From assembly GCA_002307295.1 (NCBI GenBank), contig DBTY01000038.1, positions 62,001 through 126,000 on the forward strand: a stretch of DNA of 64,000 nt, given 5' to 3'. Position numbers and translations under genes: made by a program. Position 1 is the stretch's first letter. Each line of letters starts with the position of its first letter. Below the pieces are notes generated by a model, which saw nothing but the letters and a program-made list of their open reading frames with translations, was not told the origin of the DNA and made no database searches. The stretch is from Ignavibacteriales bacterium UBA1304. GTDB taxonomy: Bacteria; Bacteroidota; Ignavibacteria; Ignavibacteriales; Ignavibacteriaceae. Shown in pieces: positions 1 to 8,742 of this stretch.

Positions 1-705
1 GCTGAAAAAAGCACAAATGAAGGCATTATTCTTGCAAAGGTTTCTGACGATAAAAAAACTGCTGTTCTTGTTGAAATCAATTGCGAAACCGATTTTGTAG
101 CTAATAGCGACGACTTTATTAAATTTGCAAATTATGTTTTAGATGTTGTTTTTTCTTCCAAACCTGCTTCTGTTGAAGAACTTTTAAAGAATGATGAATT
201 GCAATCTAAACTTCATGAAGTTCTTGCAAAAGTTGGAGAAAAAATTGAGATTAAACGTTTGACAATTGAAAACGCAGAAAACGGTCTTTTAATAGATTAT
301 ATACATCCTGGTTCTAAATTAGCCGTTTTAGTTCAGTTTGATAATGTTCCTGATGATAAAAAAGAAGATTTAACCGGTATAGCAAAAGATATAGCTATGC
401 AGGTGGCCGCAATGAAACCTTTATGCATCTACCGCGAGGAAGTCGCTAAAGATACAATTGAAGCCGAAATTGATATTTATAAAGAAGTTGCCCGTAAAGA
501 AGGAAAACCAGAACAGATCTTAGAAAAAATTGCCACAGGCAAATTGAATAAGTTCTATCAGGAAAACTGCTTGTTTGAGCAGGCTTACCTGAAAGAAAAT
601 TCTAAATCAGTCGGCGAACTCATTAAGGAATTTAATTCCAAGAATGGAACCGACGCTAAGTTAAAACTGTATCGAAGATTTCACTTGAGCGACGAGAAAA
701 AATAA
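1..705 (+). CDS. tsf: Elongation factor Ts, 5'-truncated by the window edge
   Basis: This frame is open from base 1, so the gene begins before the window and the Met codon at 199 is internal. The first visible residues contain INCETDFVA, the hallmark of EF-Ts just after its N-terminal UBA-like region. About 234 residues are present and I estimate roughly 50-55 are missing. EF-Ts is the cytoplasmic guanine-nucleotide exchange factor for EF-Tu. The visible part corresponds to the dimerisation domains and C-terminal module. It precedes pyrH and frr, the usual rpsB-tsf-pyrH-frr order, so rpsB is expected just upstream. A terminator hairpin follows the stop codon, so part of the transcription probably ends before pyrH. 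Confidence 0.96.
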   Translation, partial: AEKSTNEGIILAKVSDDKKTAVLVEINCETDFVANSDDFIKFANYVLDVVFSSKPASVEELLKNDELQSKLHEVLAKVGEKIEIKRLTIENAENGLLIDYIHPGSKLAVLVQFDNVPDDKKEDLTGIAKDIAMQVAAMKPLCIYREEVAKDTIEAEIDIYKEVARKEGKPEQILEKIATGKLNKFYQENCLFEQAYLKENSKSVGELIKEFNSKNGTDAKLKLYRRFHLSDEKK

Positions 706-713
706 ATTACTTA

Positions 714-746
714 AAAGGTCTTAAATTTATTAAGACCTTTTTTTTT
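714..746 (+). terminator. Rho-independent terminator after tsf
   Basis: A 10-bp perfect stem (714-723 with 731-740) with a 7-nt loop is followed directly by a run of T. It lies 8 nt after the tsf stop and about 25 nt before the pyrH start. It may act as an attenuator between the two genes rather than a full stop. Confidence 0.8.
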
Positions 747-771
747 ATTAAATTATAATTTTAGGTAAAAA

Positions 772-1488
772 ATGAAAGAACTAAAATTTAAAAGAGTTCT
801 GCTTAAATTGAGCGGAGAGTCTTTAATGGGCGACCAGGGCTTTGGTATCGATTCTAAAGTATTGGATTTTTTTGCCGACGAGGTTAAGCAGGTTCATGAT
901 ATTGGTTTGGAGCTTGGAATTGTAATTGGCGGCGGAAATATCTATAGAGGCTTAAGCGCCGGAGCGCAGGGAATAGACAGAGTTACAGGCGATCATATGG
1001 GTATGCTGGCTACGATGATTAATTCGCTGGCTCTGCAAAACGCTATAGAGAAAAAAGGAATTTATACTCGTTTAATGAGCGCTATTCAAATGTCGCAAAT
1101 TGCAGAACCTTATATCAGACGCCGGGCTATACGCCATCTTGAAAAAAAGAGAACGATTATTTTTGGAGCCGGAACAGGTCATCCTTATTTTAGCACCGAT
1201 ACTGCCGCTTCATTACGCGCAGTTGAGATTAACGCTGAAGTAATAATTAAAGGGACTCGCGTAGACGGAGTTTACGACTCAGATCCTGAAAAAAATCCTG
1301 ACGCTGTTATGTTCAAAACGGTTTCCTATATTGACGTATTGAAGAAAAATTTACGCGTTATGGATCTTACGGCTATAAGCCTTTGCCAGGAAAACAGCCT
1401 TCCGATTGTGGTTTTTAATATGGACGTTCCGGGAAATCTCTTAAAATTGGTCACCGGAGAAAATATTGGTACAATTATTAAAAATTAA
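772..1488 (+). CDS. pyrH: UMP kinase
   Basis: The product phosphorylates UMP to UDP with ATP in the cytoplasm, a step of pyrimidine nucleotide synthesis. The 238 residues match the usual length of bacterial PyrH, which belongs to the amino-acid-kinase fold. KLSGE at residues 12-16 and GGGN at 53-56 are the phosphate and nucleotide loops. The later DTAASLRA and DGVYDSDP segments also fit the family. The ATG start has an AGG-containing upstream sequence. It lies between tsf and frr, the classical arrangement. Family members are hexameric and usually regulated by GTP and UTP; that is family knowledge and is not visible here. Confidence 0.97.
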   Translation: MKELKFKRVLLKLSGESLMGDQGFGIDSKVLDFFADEVKQVHDIGLELGIVIGGGNIYRGLSAGAQGIDRVTGDHMGMLATMINSLALQNAIEKKGIYTRLMSAIQMSQIAEPYIRRRAIRHLEKKRTIIFGAGTGHPYFSTDTAASLRAVEINAEVIIKGTRVDGVYDSDPEKNPDAVMFKTVSYIDVLKKNLRVMDLTAISLCQENSLPIVVFNMDVPGNLLKLVTGENIGTIIKN

Positions 1489-1543
1489 TTATTAAATTAG
1501 CGCTAATATTTATAAAATTTATGACAAACTATTAGAGGTTTTT

Positions 1544-2098
1544 ATGGAGCAGATAATAACTGATGCCCAAAAAAGAATGAGCAAATCAATTGACGCTCTA
1601 CGAGGCGAACTTTCAAAAATCAGAACAGGAAAAGCTACCCCCGCGCTGCTTGAGGGAATCAAAATTGATTATTATGGAACTCCTACTCCTCTTCAGCAGG
1701 TTGGGAACGTTACCGTGCTTGACGCGCATTCGCTTTCTATTACTCCATGGGATAAGTCGATGGTTAACGTAATTGATAAAGCTATCTTAGCCGCTGGTTT
1801 AGGGCTTAATCCTGTTAGCGACGGCACTAATCTTCGTATTCCAATCCCTCCGCTTACTGAAGAAAGAAGAAAAGATATGGTGAAGATGATAAAGAAAATA
1901 GGCGAAGATAATAAAATTGCTATTAGGAATATCCGCCGCGACGCAAATGAACGATTAAAAAAATCTCTAAAAGATAAACTAATTTCAGAAGACGATTTGA
2001 AAGAAGCGGAAGAAAAAGTTCAAAAAATCACTAACGATAGCATCTCTTCGGTGGAAGAAGTTCTAAAACATAAAGAAAAAGAATTAATGGAAGTTTAG
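1544..2098 (+). CDS. frr: Ribosome recycling factor
   Basis: The 184-residue protein has the normal length and sequence of RRF: an N-terminal helix with RMSKSIDALRGELSKIRTGKA, a central domain with YYGTPTPLQQVGNV, and a C-terminal helical arm rich in Lys and Glu. RRF works with EF-G to split the post-termination ribosome in the cytoplasm. An AGAGG sequence precedes the ATG. It is the last gene of the tsf-pyrH-frr group and is followed by a terminator. Confidence 0.97.
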   Translation: MEQIITDAQKRMSKSIDALRGELSKIRTGKATPALLEGIKIDYYGTPTPLQQVGNVTVLDAHSLSITPWDKSMVNVIDKAILAAGLGLNPVSDGTNLRIPIPPLTEERRKDMVKMIKKIGEDNKIAIRNIRRDANERLKKSLKDKLISEDDLKEAEEKVQKITNDSISSVEEVLKHKEKELMEV

Positions 2099-2116
2099 GC
2101 TATTTTGATCACAAAG

Positions 2117-2147
2117 AAAAGCCGTTTATACAAAACGGCTTTTTTTA
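2117..2147 (+). terminator. Rho-independent terminator after frr
   Basis: An 11-bp stem (2117-2127 with 2132-2142) with a 4-nt loop runs into a T-tract. It lies about 20 nt after the frr stop and closes the translation-gene operon. Confidence 0.85.
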
Positions 2148-2244
2148 TTTTAAATCAATTGTTAAATTAAAAGATTAAATAAACTTTTTCCGGTTATTTT
2201 TAGGAAGTTACAGAATTAAATTATTTTTTGACGTTTCTCATCCG

Positions 2245-2865
2245 ATGATAAAAAATATTTTCTTTTTCGTTGGCGGGATTATTGTATTTTTGGCCGGTAT
2301 GGTCGTGTACGGAATTATATTGAACGTAAGCGAACCAACTTTGAAGGAAGCTCTTGCCGCTAAAGGTTTTAATAAATTAACAAATCCTAATATTATTATT
2401 GACAAGCAAAAGTTTGCCCTTAATCTTTATGAGGATACTGTTTTTATTAAATCTTATCGCGCTGTGTTTGGCAGGAACCATTCTGCCATAAAATCGCTTG
2501 CTAAAGATAAGGTTACCCCTGTTGGGCAATATGAAGTAATTGATATAGATACGAATTCTGCATATAAAATATTTTTCAGACTCAATTATCCCAATGTAAA
2601 TGATCTTACAGAAGCTTTACGCAAAGGTATCATTGACGAAAAAGAATATAACAGGCTCAAGTTTAATTTTTATTACGATCCGGCAAACTGTTTTACTCCT
2701 TTGACGGATAGCATTGGAATTCATGGTATTGGAAGACTTAATTTAATTTTCAAAAATCTTCCATTTGCTTATAATTGGACTTCGGGTTCAATTGCAGTAA
2801 GCAATGAGAGTATAGACGAATTATATACAATTATCAAAAGAGGCGCAAAAGTTGTTATTAAATAA
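2245..2865 (+). CDS. L,D-transpeptidase (YkuD)-fold protein with Ser in place of the catalytic Cys
   Basis: The 206-residue protein has one N-terminal membrane segment (about residues 3-28), so the rest is probably periplasmic. The C-terminal half resembles the YkuD/ErfK L,D-transpeptidase domain: KVTPVGQYEV at 89-98, IGIHG with His160, and a terminal WTSGSIAVSNESIDELY segment starting at 178. In active enzymes that last motif reads S/T-x-G-C; here residue 182 is Ser (codon TCA at 2788-2790). The protein may therefore be a non-catalytic, peptidoglycan-binding relative or a variant that uses Ser. The ATG lacks an obvious Shine-Dalgarno. The gene overlaps the start of the following lipoprotein gene, so the two are probably co-translated. 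Confidence 0.75.
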   Translation: MIKNIFFFVGGIIVFLAGMVVYGIILNVSEPTLKEALAAKGFNKLTNPNIIIDKQKFALNLYEDTVFIKSYRAVFGRNHSAIKSLAKDKVTPVGQYEVIDIDTNSAYKIFFRLNYPNVNDLTEALRKGIIDEKEYNRLKFNFYYDPANCFTPLTDSIGIHGIGRLNLIFKNLPFAYNWTSGSIAVSNESIDELYTIIKRGAKVVIK

Positions 2866-3481
2866 AAAATATCTATTGTTTACCGGAGTTATTGCGTTGC
2901 TCGCATTTGCTTCGTGCGATAAAAAGACTTACGATCCTGTTAAAATTCAGAATAGCGCCGCTAACCATTCTGCAAAAGAAGCCTTGTTTAATGATGTCCA
3001 GAAAAAATTTGGCGCTGAAACGCGATTTGCAATTAAAGGGAAATTTTTAGCCGATAGCTCCGAATATGTAGTTGCAGGGTTTGAAAAACAAGGGAAGGGA
3101 CAGTTTGGAATTGAGTTCGCTTTGCTTAACGGTTCATCTTCTGAGTTTAGTATCAATTTTAAAACAGCTACGCTTAACGGTTCATTTGATAAATGCAAAG
3201 CTCAAAAAATAAAATTCCCGTCTTTTAACTATGAATTTGTATACTATAATTCACAAAGCTATTTTCTTGGGGCTAGCGAAGGCGAAGTATTTTCATATAT
3301 TATTGATCTAAAAACAAGAAACGTTTATTCTGCTCATCTTTTCTTTACTGCCAATATAAAAGCATCGTTATTCTTATCAAAAAATATTTCATCGCCTGAT
3401 ATTAAAAATTTCTTTATCGGCATTTTTAAGAAAGATTTTCCAGCGCTAAAAATAGTTTCAAAAGATCATAGCCTTGATTAA
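2852..3481 (+). CDS. Predicted lipoprotein of unknown function
   Basis: I do not recognise a family. The frame opens with TTG at 2852, 14 nt inside the preceding gene. This start gives a clean type II signal peptide: a basic n-region (NKKY), a hydrophobic stretch, and a lipobox ending in FASC with Cys22. No later in-frame start keeps the signal peptide, so the TTG start is preferred. The mature part (about 187 residues) is mixed alpha/beta, rich in Lys, Ser and Phe, and has no catalytic motif I can identify. It sits between an L,D-transpeptidase-like gene and an Omp85-type gene, which suggests an envelope role. That role is inference from position only. Confidence 0.72.
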   Translation: MLLNKKYLLFTGVIALLAFASCDKKTYDPVKIQNSAANHSAKEALFNDVQKKFGAETRFAIKGKFLADSSEYVVAGFEKQGKGQFGIEFALLNGSSSEFSINFKTATLNGSFDKCKAQKIKFPSFNYEFVYYNSQSYFLGASEGEVFSYIIDLKTRNVYSAHLFFTANIKASLFLSKNISSPDIKNFFIGIFKKDFPALKIVSKDHSLD

Positions 3482-3500
3482 AAATTTTATGATTGCATAG

Positions 3501-5519
3501 ATGTATAAATATCTTCTTATAATCTCTTTAATTCTATTCTCTTACTCAGGGTTGTTTTCTCAATCGGCAAATAGGAAAATGGAGCTAAACAGCATTAGTT
3601 TTGAAGGGAACTCGCAGTTTTCAAGCTCGCAGCTCCGGCTTGTGATTTATTCGCAGGAATCGCCAATTTGGATTTGGAAATTCTTGGACTCGTTTACTAG
3701 TTTTGGTAAAGCGGCTATCTATTTTGATTCTTCAATTGTTAAGGGCGATATAAATCCGCTAAAGGAATTCTATGAAACTAACGGCTTTTTTAACGCTCAG
3801 GTAAGCTGTATGTATACCGTAGATACATCGTCGCGTAAAGTTGACGTAGTGTTTAAGATAGTTGAAGGGGTTCCGTCTAATTTTGGCCGCGCTAATCTTA
3901 TTGGTTTAATTGCCGTAACCGCAGATACATACAAAAATATTCAGGAAAATTTTTCTATAGATACTTCAAAAAGATTCTCGCAAACAATTGTTCAGAGTAA
4001 TATAGAAAAAATAGCTTCAAATCTCCAAAACAACGGGTATAAGAACGCAAAATTAGACAGCGTCATTGTTTTTAAAGATACGCTTTATTCGCGGGCGGAC
4101 GTTAATATTTATTTTACTCCGGGCGATAGATATTCAATAAGCGACGTGTATGTAGTTAAAAACGGAATTGGCAGCGCGTCGGTAGAAGATACATTGTTGA
4201 CGCAGGTTGTAGGAATTCATAAAGGCGAGCTTTACAGTTTGGAAAAGCTTAAACGAAGCCAAATACGTTTGTTTAGGACCGGTTTATTCTCTTCCATCAG
4301 CGTTGGCCCTTCAACTAAAGACTCGCTGATGAGGTATGCTATACCAATTGAAATAAATGGAACAATTGGAAGCATGAACGATCTTTCTCCTGAAGTAATT
4401 GTAAACGATCAACAGAACTTTAGCATGGGACTTGCAGGCTCGTATACCCGCAAGAATTTTTTAGGGCAAGCCAGAAAATTTACGACCACTACTTCCTTCG
4501 GTATGCAAGATCCGTTTAATGCTGTCGGAAACTTATCCAATAACTTTTCAGTTTATGATAATAAATATTTAGGATATGCAGACGCCAGAATGACGGTAGA
4601 ACAGCCATTCATATTTGACAGACCGATTACCGGGATTCTTGAAATTTACGGAACCCTCTCCAAAACCACAGCCGTTAATACTACTAAATATGGAAGTAAA
4701 ATTAGTTTTGAATTTGAAATGCCCGAATATACTTTTCTGAGTTATTTATCAACATATTACAATCTTGAAATTAATAACGAATTTGATTATACAGGCAATG
4801 AAGTGACCCCAACCAAAAGAACGCTATCTGTTATAGGAGCGGATTTGAGATCATCTCAAACTGACAACCCTCTGTTTCCTACTTCGGGAAGAAATACTGC
4901 GCTTGTGGTAGAGCAGGCAAACGGATTATCTTATCTTGCTGCAAAGTTGACGCATAGCGAGTATAAAGGAGCCATGTTTTATAAAATATTAGCTACTAAC
5001 GCTAATTACTTTCCGCTAAATAAAGTGAAAAACACTATCTTTGGTCTCAAGTTTAAAATTGGACACATACAAACTTACAGCGGCAATATTTACGATATTC
5101 CTTACGATAGAAAATTTTACGTTGGCGGCAGCAACTCCCTGCGCGGATGGAAAGCGACGGATACTGTAATGATGGTTTATGCTACAAAAAACATTACGGA
5201 TTCCGTAATTAAAATTTATGGCGGTACTTTTATTATGGAGGGCTCGGCTGAGCTGCGTTATAAATTTTTAGATAATGTTGGAGTAGCGGTATTTTCCGAT
5301 TACGGCGGATCATGGCTGAAGTATGACAAATTTCGTTTTGACAAGATTGCTGTAGATGTAGGCTTTGGACTTAGATATTACACAAGCATCGCTCCATTCA
5401 GAATAGATTTCGGTTATAAGATATACGATCCGAACGATAGCAGAAGTATTCTAAAAAAACAGTTTTTAAAAACATTTTTGGCTCCAACATTACAGTTTGG
5501 TATTGGAGAAGCGTTTTAA
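3501..5519 (+). CDS. Omp85-family outer-membrane protein (POTRA domains plus D15 barrel)
   Basis: The 672-residue protein starts with a signal peptide (residues 1-20, ending FSQ). Residues about 27-290 contain POTRA-like repeats, such as the segment around ISFEGNSQFSSSQLRL and the one around GDINPLKEFYETNGFFNAQV. Residues about 300-672 form a 16-strand-type barrel. YVGGSNSLRGW carries the Omp85 loop-6 'RG' motif, and the chain ends in a barrel-type strand with Phe. It is smaller than the BamA encoded at 28373-30877 and has fewer POTRA repeats, so TamA-like or accessory translocon functions are more likely than a second BamA. The last bases overlap the convergent menE gene by 4 nt. Confidence 0.85.
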   Translation: MYKYLLIISLILFSYSGLFSQSANRKMELNSISFEGNSQFSSSQLRLVIYSQESPIWIWKFLDSFTSFGKAAIYFDSSIVKGDINPLKEFYETNGFFNAQVSCMYTVDTSSRKVDVVFKIVEGVPSNFGRANLIGLIAVTADTYKNIQENFSIDTSKRFSQTIVQSNIEKIASNLQNNGYKNAKLDSVIVFKDTLYSRADVNIYFTPGDRYSISDVYVVKNGIGSASVEDTLLTQVVGIHKGELYSLEKLKRSQIRLFRTGLFSSISVGPSTKDSLMRYAIPIEINGTIGSMNDLSPEVIVNDQQNFSMGLAGSYTRKNFLGQARKFTTTTSFGMQDPFNAVGNLSNNFSVYDNKYLGYADARMTVEQPFIFDRPITGILEIYGTLSKTTAVNTTKYGSKISFEFEMPEYTFLSYLSTYYNLEINNEFDYTGNEVTPTKRTLSVIGADLRSSQTDNPLFPTSGRNTALVVEQANGLSYLAAKLTHSEYKGAMFYKILATNANYFPLNKVKNTIFGLKFKIGHIQTYSGNIYDIPYDRKFYVGGSNSLRGWKATDTVMMVYATKNITDSVIKIYGGTFIMEGSAELRYKFLDNVGVAVFSDYGGSWLKYDKFRFDKIAVDVGFGLRYYTSIAPFRIDFGYKIYDPNDSRSILKKQFLKTFLAPTLQFGIGEAF

Positions 5520-6943
5520 CCTGAGTATTTTTCTTTTACTTCCTGTCGTTTTAGTTTGCCTAAACTTGTACGAGGCAGCAGAGCGGTAAAAAAAATCTTT
5601 TTAGGTATCTTAAAAGAAGGAATTTTTCCGCGCAAAAATGTTTTTAGTTTCTCTTCAGAAAGGCCGGCGTTATTAGTTACTATAGCCGCAGCAACTATTT
5701 GCCCCCATTCTTTATCTTCTAAGCCAAATACGCATACGTCGTTAACGTCCGGGTGAAGTTTTATTTTTGCTTCCACTTCAAACGGATTAATATTCTCTCC
5801 GCCGGAAATTATTAAATCTGTTCTGCGCGATTCAATATATAAAAATCCTTCTTCGTCAAAATATCCAATGTCTCCGGAGTAGTAAAAATCGTTTTTAATA
5901 TTTAAATCGGTTTCGGCTGTATTGTTTAAGTAACGCTTCATCACTGATGGAGATTTTATGCAAATTTCGCCAGTTGAATTTACGTCTTTATTAACGATTT
6001 TTATTGTTACATTTTCTAACGGCTTGCCTACGGAACCAAATTTTTCAGCAAAATATTCAGAATCTAATGCGCACACAAACGCTACTGTTTCGGTCGAGCC
6101 ATACACTTTTTTTATTGCCCAGCCTTTATTATATGCCGACATTATCAATTCGTCTTCTGCCGGGCCTCCGCCTATTAATACTGCTCTTAACTCTACGTTA
6201 GGTTTAATATTATCATCAAGCATACGTTTAAGCTGCGTTGGCACTAATGAAATATGAGTCGGTTTATGCTTTATAATAGCGTTTGATAAATCAACTGTTT
6301 TTATGGAGTCCGGTATTATAATGGCGCATCCAAATAATAATGAGCGGACGATTATTGTAAATCCGCCAATGTGGTATAAAGGCAAACTCAAAAGCCACTT
6401 ATCTCCCTGTGCGTGGCGTAAAATTCCATTTGCTGAAAGCGAACTTTGTAATAGATTATTATAGGAAAGGACTACGCCTTTTGGTTTGCCAGTAGAGCCG
6501 GATGTAAAAAGCAGCAGAGCGTCGTCTTGCGTATTTATTTCTTCTGAAAATTTTATATTAGAATTTGCTGGCGAGGATAACGGGAATAGTTTTGCGTTTT
6601 TTATGTTATGAGTTTTTAACTTATCATGCGCGAATACAGCTGCTGGCGAGCAAAAGCTTAGCAGATCGTTGATCTCGCTTTCAAGCAGTCTGGTATTAAT
6701 TGGCGCAGGGACGGCTTTAATTTTCCAAAGGGCTAATATTAAAACAAGAAAATCAAAATTGTTTTCGCTAAGCGCGGCTACAATATCTCCGCTTTTTACT
6801 CCTTCCTGCAAAAGTTGTCTGGCCGTCTTTGTAACAATCTTGTCAAGCTCGCTATACGTATACTGTCTCTCTTCTGTAATTACAGCAACGTTGTTGCTAT
6901 TAAGCATGGCCTGTTCGGTTAGCCAGTTTTTATCGTAGTCCAT
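5516..6943 (-). CDS. menE: o-Succinylbenzoate-CoA ligase
   Basis: The protein (475 aa) is an AMP-binding acyl-CoA synthetase. It carries the P-loop TSGSTGKPKG at 147-156, YGSTET in the middle, and the YSGDIGY...SGGENINPFEVE region that joins the C-terminal lid domain. The family is broad, but position after menH, menB and menA identifies it as MenE, which activates o-succinylbenzoate with CoA and ATP for menaquinone synthesis. The start lies 3 nt after the menA stop, which indicates translational coupling. Its stop codon overlaps the stop of the convergent Omp85 gene, and no terminator is visible between them. Confidence 0.92.
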   Translation of the reverse strand: MDYDKNWLTEQAMLNSNNVAVITEERQYTYSELDKIVTKTARQLLQEGVKSGDIVAALSENNFDFLVLILALWKIKAVPAPINTRLLESEINDLLSFCSPAAVFAHDKLKTHNIKNAKLFPLSSPANSNIKFSEEINTQDDALLLFTSGSTGKPKGVVLSYNNLLQSSLSANGILRHAQGDKWLLSLPLYHIGGFTIIVRSLLFGCAIIIPDSIKTVDLSNAIIKHKPTHISLVPTQLKRMLDDNIKPNVELRAVLIGGGPAEDELIMSAYNKGWAIKKVYGSTETVAFVCALDSEYFAEKFGSVGKPLENVTIKIVNKDVNSTGEICIKSPSVMKRYLNNTAETDLNIKNDFYYSGDIGYFDEEGFLYIESRRTDLIISGGENINPFEVEAKIKLHPDVNDVCVFGLEDKEWGQIVAAAIVTNNAGLSEEKLKTFLRGKIPSFKIPKKIFFTALLPRTSLGKLKRQEVKEKYSG

Positions 6944-6946
6944 TTT

Positions 6947-7840
6947 TTATAATGCAATTCCTACAGAAAGCAAAATACCATATAAGGCTGAAAACTTAGC
7001 CGTTAGCGCGAGCGTATTATTTAAATCTTCGCCGGATAATTTTGTAATCATTTGAATCAGTTTATAAGCTATAGGGACTGTAATATACGGAAGCAGCACC
7101 CAAAACTTAAAACCATAAAACCAGTAAAGAACAAACGGAATAACAAACGAAATAAAAATCAAAAAGAAATACTGAAATCTTGTAAAGCGTCTGCCAATCA
7201 ATACGGCAAGAGTGATCTTCCCGTTTCTCTTGTCCTCTTCAATATCTCTGTAATTATTAACGACTAATATATTTGTAATTAAAGCGCCAACTGGAATTGA
7301 AGCGAAAAAAGCAGGCAGCGAAAAATGACCAAAGTGAAGGTAATATGTTCCTTCAGTGCCAAATATGCCAAAGAAAATAAAAACGAATACGTCTCCAAGT
7401 CCGTTATACGCAAGCGGAAAAGGTCCCGCAGTATAGGCTAAACCTGCTATTATAGAAAGAATTCCAATTGCAAGTATAGCAAAACCATGCAGGTATACAA
7501 GATATAAACCGAGTAAAAAAGTTAAACCAAATACTAAAGTAATTGCTAACTGCATCTGTCCTGGAGTAACAAGCCCTGCCGCTAAAACTCTTATTGGGCC
7601 CTTTCTATCGGGCTTATCTGCGCCTTTAAAAAAATCATAAAGATCGTTTGTGAAATTTGTTCCAATCTGAATTAGTATAGAACATGCTAAGGCAATAAAA
7701 GCGGCAAGCAAATTTAGTTTGCCATAAGGAATAGCCATGGAGGAGCCGACAATTACCGGAACAAAAGCGGCTGGTAAAGTTTTGGGTCTGCTTGCCAGCG
7801 ACCAGATTTGAAATTTGCTGTATTGTTTTTTCTCTGTCAT
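6947..7840 (-). CDS. menA: 1,4-Dihydroxy-2-naphthoate polyprenyltransferase
   Basis: This integral membrane protein (297 aa, about 8-9 hydrophobic segments) belongs to the UbiA prenyltransferase family. The first Asp-rich motif NDLYDFFKGAD is at 65-75. The second is the NNYRDIEEDKRNGK segment near residue 195. It joins a polyprenyl chain to 1,4-dihydroxy-2-naphthoate to form demethylmenaquinone in the inner membrane. SRPKTLPAA near the N-terminus is typical of MenA rather than UbiA or protohaem transferases. It lies between menB (upstream) and menE (downstream) in a four-gene operon. Confidence 0.96.
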   Translation of the reverse strand: MTEKKQYSKFQIWSLASRPKTLPAAFVPVIVGSSMAIPYGKLNLLAAFIALACSILIQIGTNFTNDLYDFFKGADKPDRKGPIRVLAAGLVTPGQMQLAITLVFGLTFLLGLYLVYLHGFAILAIGILSIIAGLAYTAGPFPLAYNGLGDVFVFIFFGIFGTEGTYYLHFGHFSLPAFFASIPVGALITNILVVNNYRDIEEDKRNGKITLAVLIGRRFTRFQYFFLIFISFVIPFVLYWFYGFKFWVLLPYITVPIAYKLIQMITKLSGEDLNNTLALTAKFSALYGILLSVGIAL

Positions 7841-7863
7841 AAATCAACTATTAAATATTTTTA

Positions 7864-8697
7864 TTAAGGGAGTTTAGGGTATTTGCTAAAATCCGGTTTT
7901 CTTTTTTCTAAGTAAGCTTTCTTTCCTTCCTGCGCTTCCTCGCACATATAATATAACAGCGTAGCGTTGCCTGCAAGTTCCTGTATTCCTTGCTGTCCGT
8001 CGAGTTCTGCATTAAAAGATGATTTTAATAAACGTAAAGCAAGCGGACTGTGCTGAAGCATTTCTTTTGCCCATTGCACTCCCTCGTCTTCAAGTTTATC
8101 AATAGGAACGACTGTGTTTACAAGCCCCATTCCCAGGGCTTCCTGAGCGTTGTACTGGCGGCAGAGATACCAGATTTCGCGGGCTTTTCTTTGCCCTACG
8201 AGTCTTGCTAAATAGCTTGTGCCAAAGCCTCCGTCAAAGCTGCCGACTTTTGGACCCGTTTGTCCGAATATTGCATTATCGGCCGCAATAGTAAGATCGC
8301 ATACTACATGTAAAACATGTCCTCCGCCAATTGCATAGCCTGCTACTAACGCTACTACAGGTTTGGGAATGCTTCTAATTAATTTTTGTAAATCGAGCAC
8401 GTTTAATCTTGGCACGCCGTCTTTGCCGACGTATCCTTTATTGCCGCGTATACGCTGGTCGCCTCCGGAACAAAAAGCATATTTGCCGTCTTTGGCTGGA
8501 CCGTAGCCTGTTAATAGAACTACTCCAATTTTCTGATCTTCCCGAGCGTCGCAAAAAGCGTCGTACATTTCAATTACTGTTTCGGGTCTAAAAGCGTTCC
8601 GCACTTCTGGCCGGTTGATAGTTATTTTAGCTATGCCGTCCATTTTTTCGTAAATAATATCAGTATATTCTTTAGCTGTTTCCCAATTATAAGACAT
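7864..8697 (-). CDS. menB: 1,4-Dihydroxy-2-naphthoyl-CoA synthase
   Basis: The 277-residue protein is of the crotonase (enoyl-CoA hydratase) superfamily and closely fits MenB. ITINRPEVRNAFRPETV opens the CoA-binding part, KYAFCSGGDQRIRG is the oxyanion-loop region, and GYAIGGGHVLHVVCDLTIAA with QTGPKVGSFDGG is distinctive for MenB. It closes the ring of o-succinylbenzoyl-CoA to give 1,4-dihydroxy-2-naphthoyl-CoA. The ATG at 8697 is preceded by AAAGGAAA. The gene lies between menH and menA. Confidence 0.97.
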   Translation of the reverse strand: MSYNWETAKEYTDIIYEKMDGIAKITINRPEVRNAFRPETVIEMYDAFCDAREDQKIGVVLLTGYGPAKDGKYAFCSGGDQRIRGNKGYVGKDGVPRLNVLDLQKLIRSIPKPVVALVAGYAIGGGHVLHVVCDLTIAADNAIFGQTGPKVGSFDGGFGTSYLARLVGQRKAREIWYLCRQYNAQEALGMGLVNTVVPIDKLEDEGVQWAKEMLQHSPLALRLLKSSFNAELDGQQGIQELAGNATLLYYMCEEAQEGKKAYLEKRKPDFSKYPKLP

Positions 8698-8742
8698 TTA
8701 ATTTCCTTTAGTTTTTAGACATACAAAAATATCGAAAAAATA

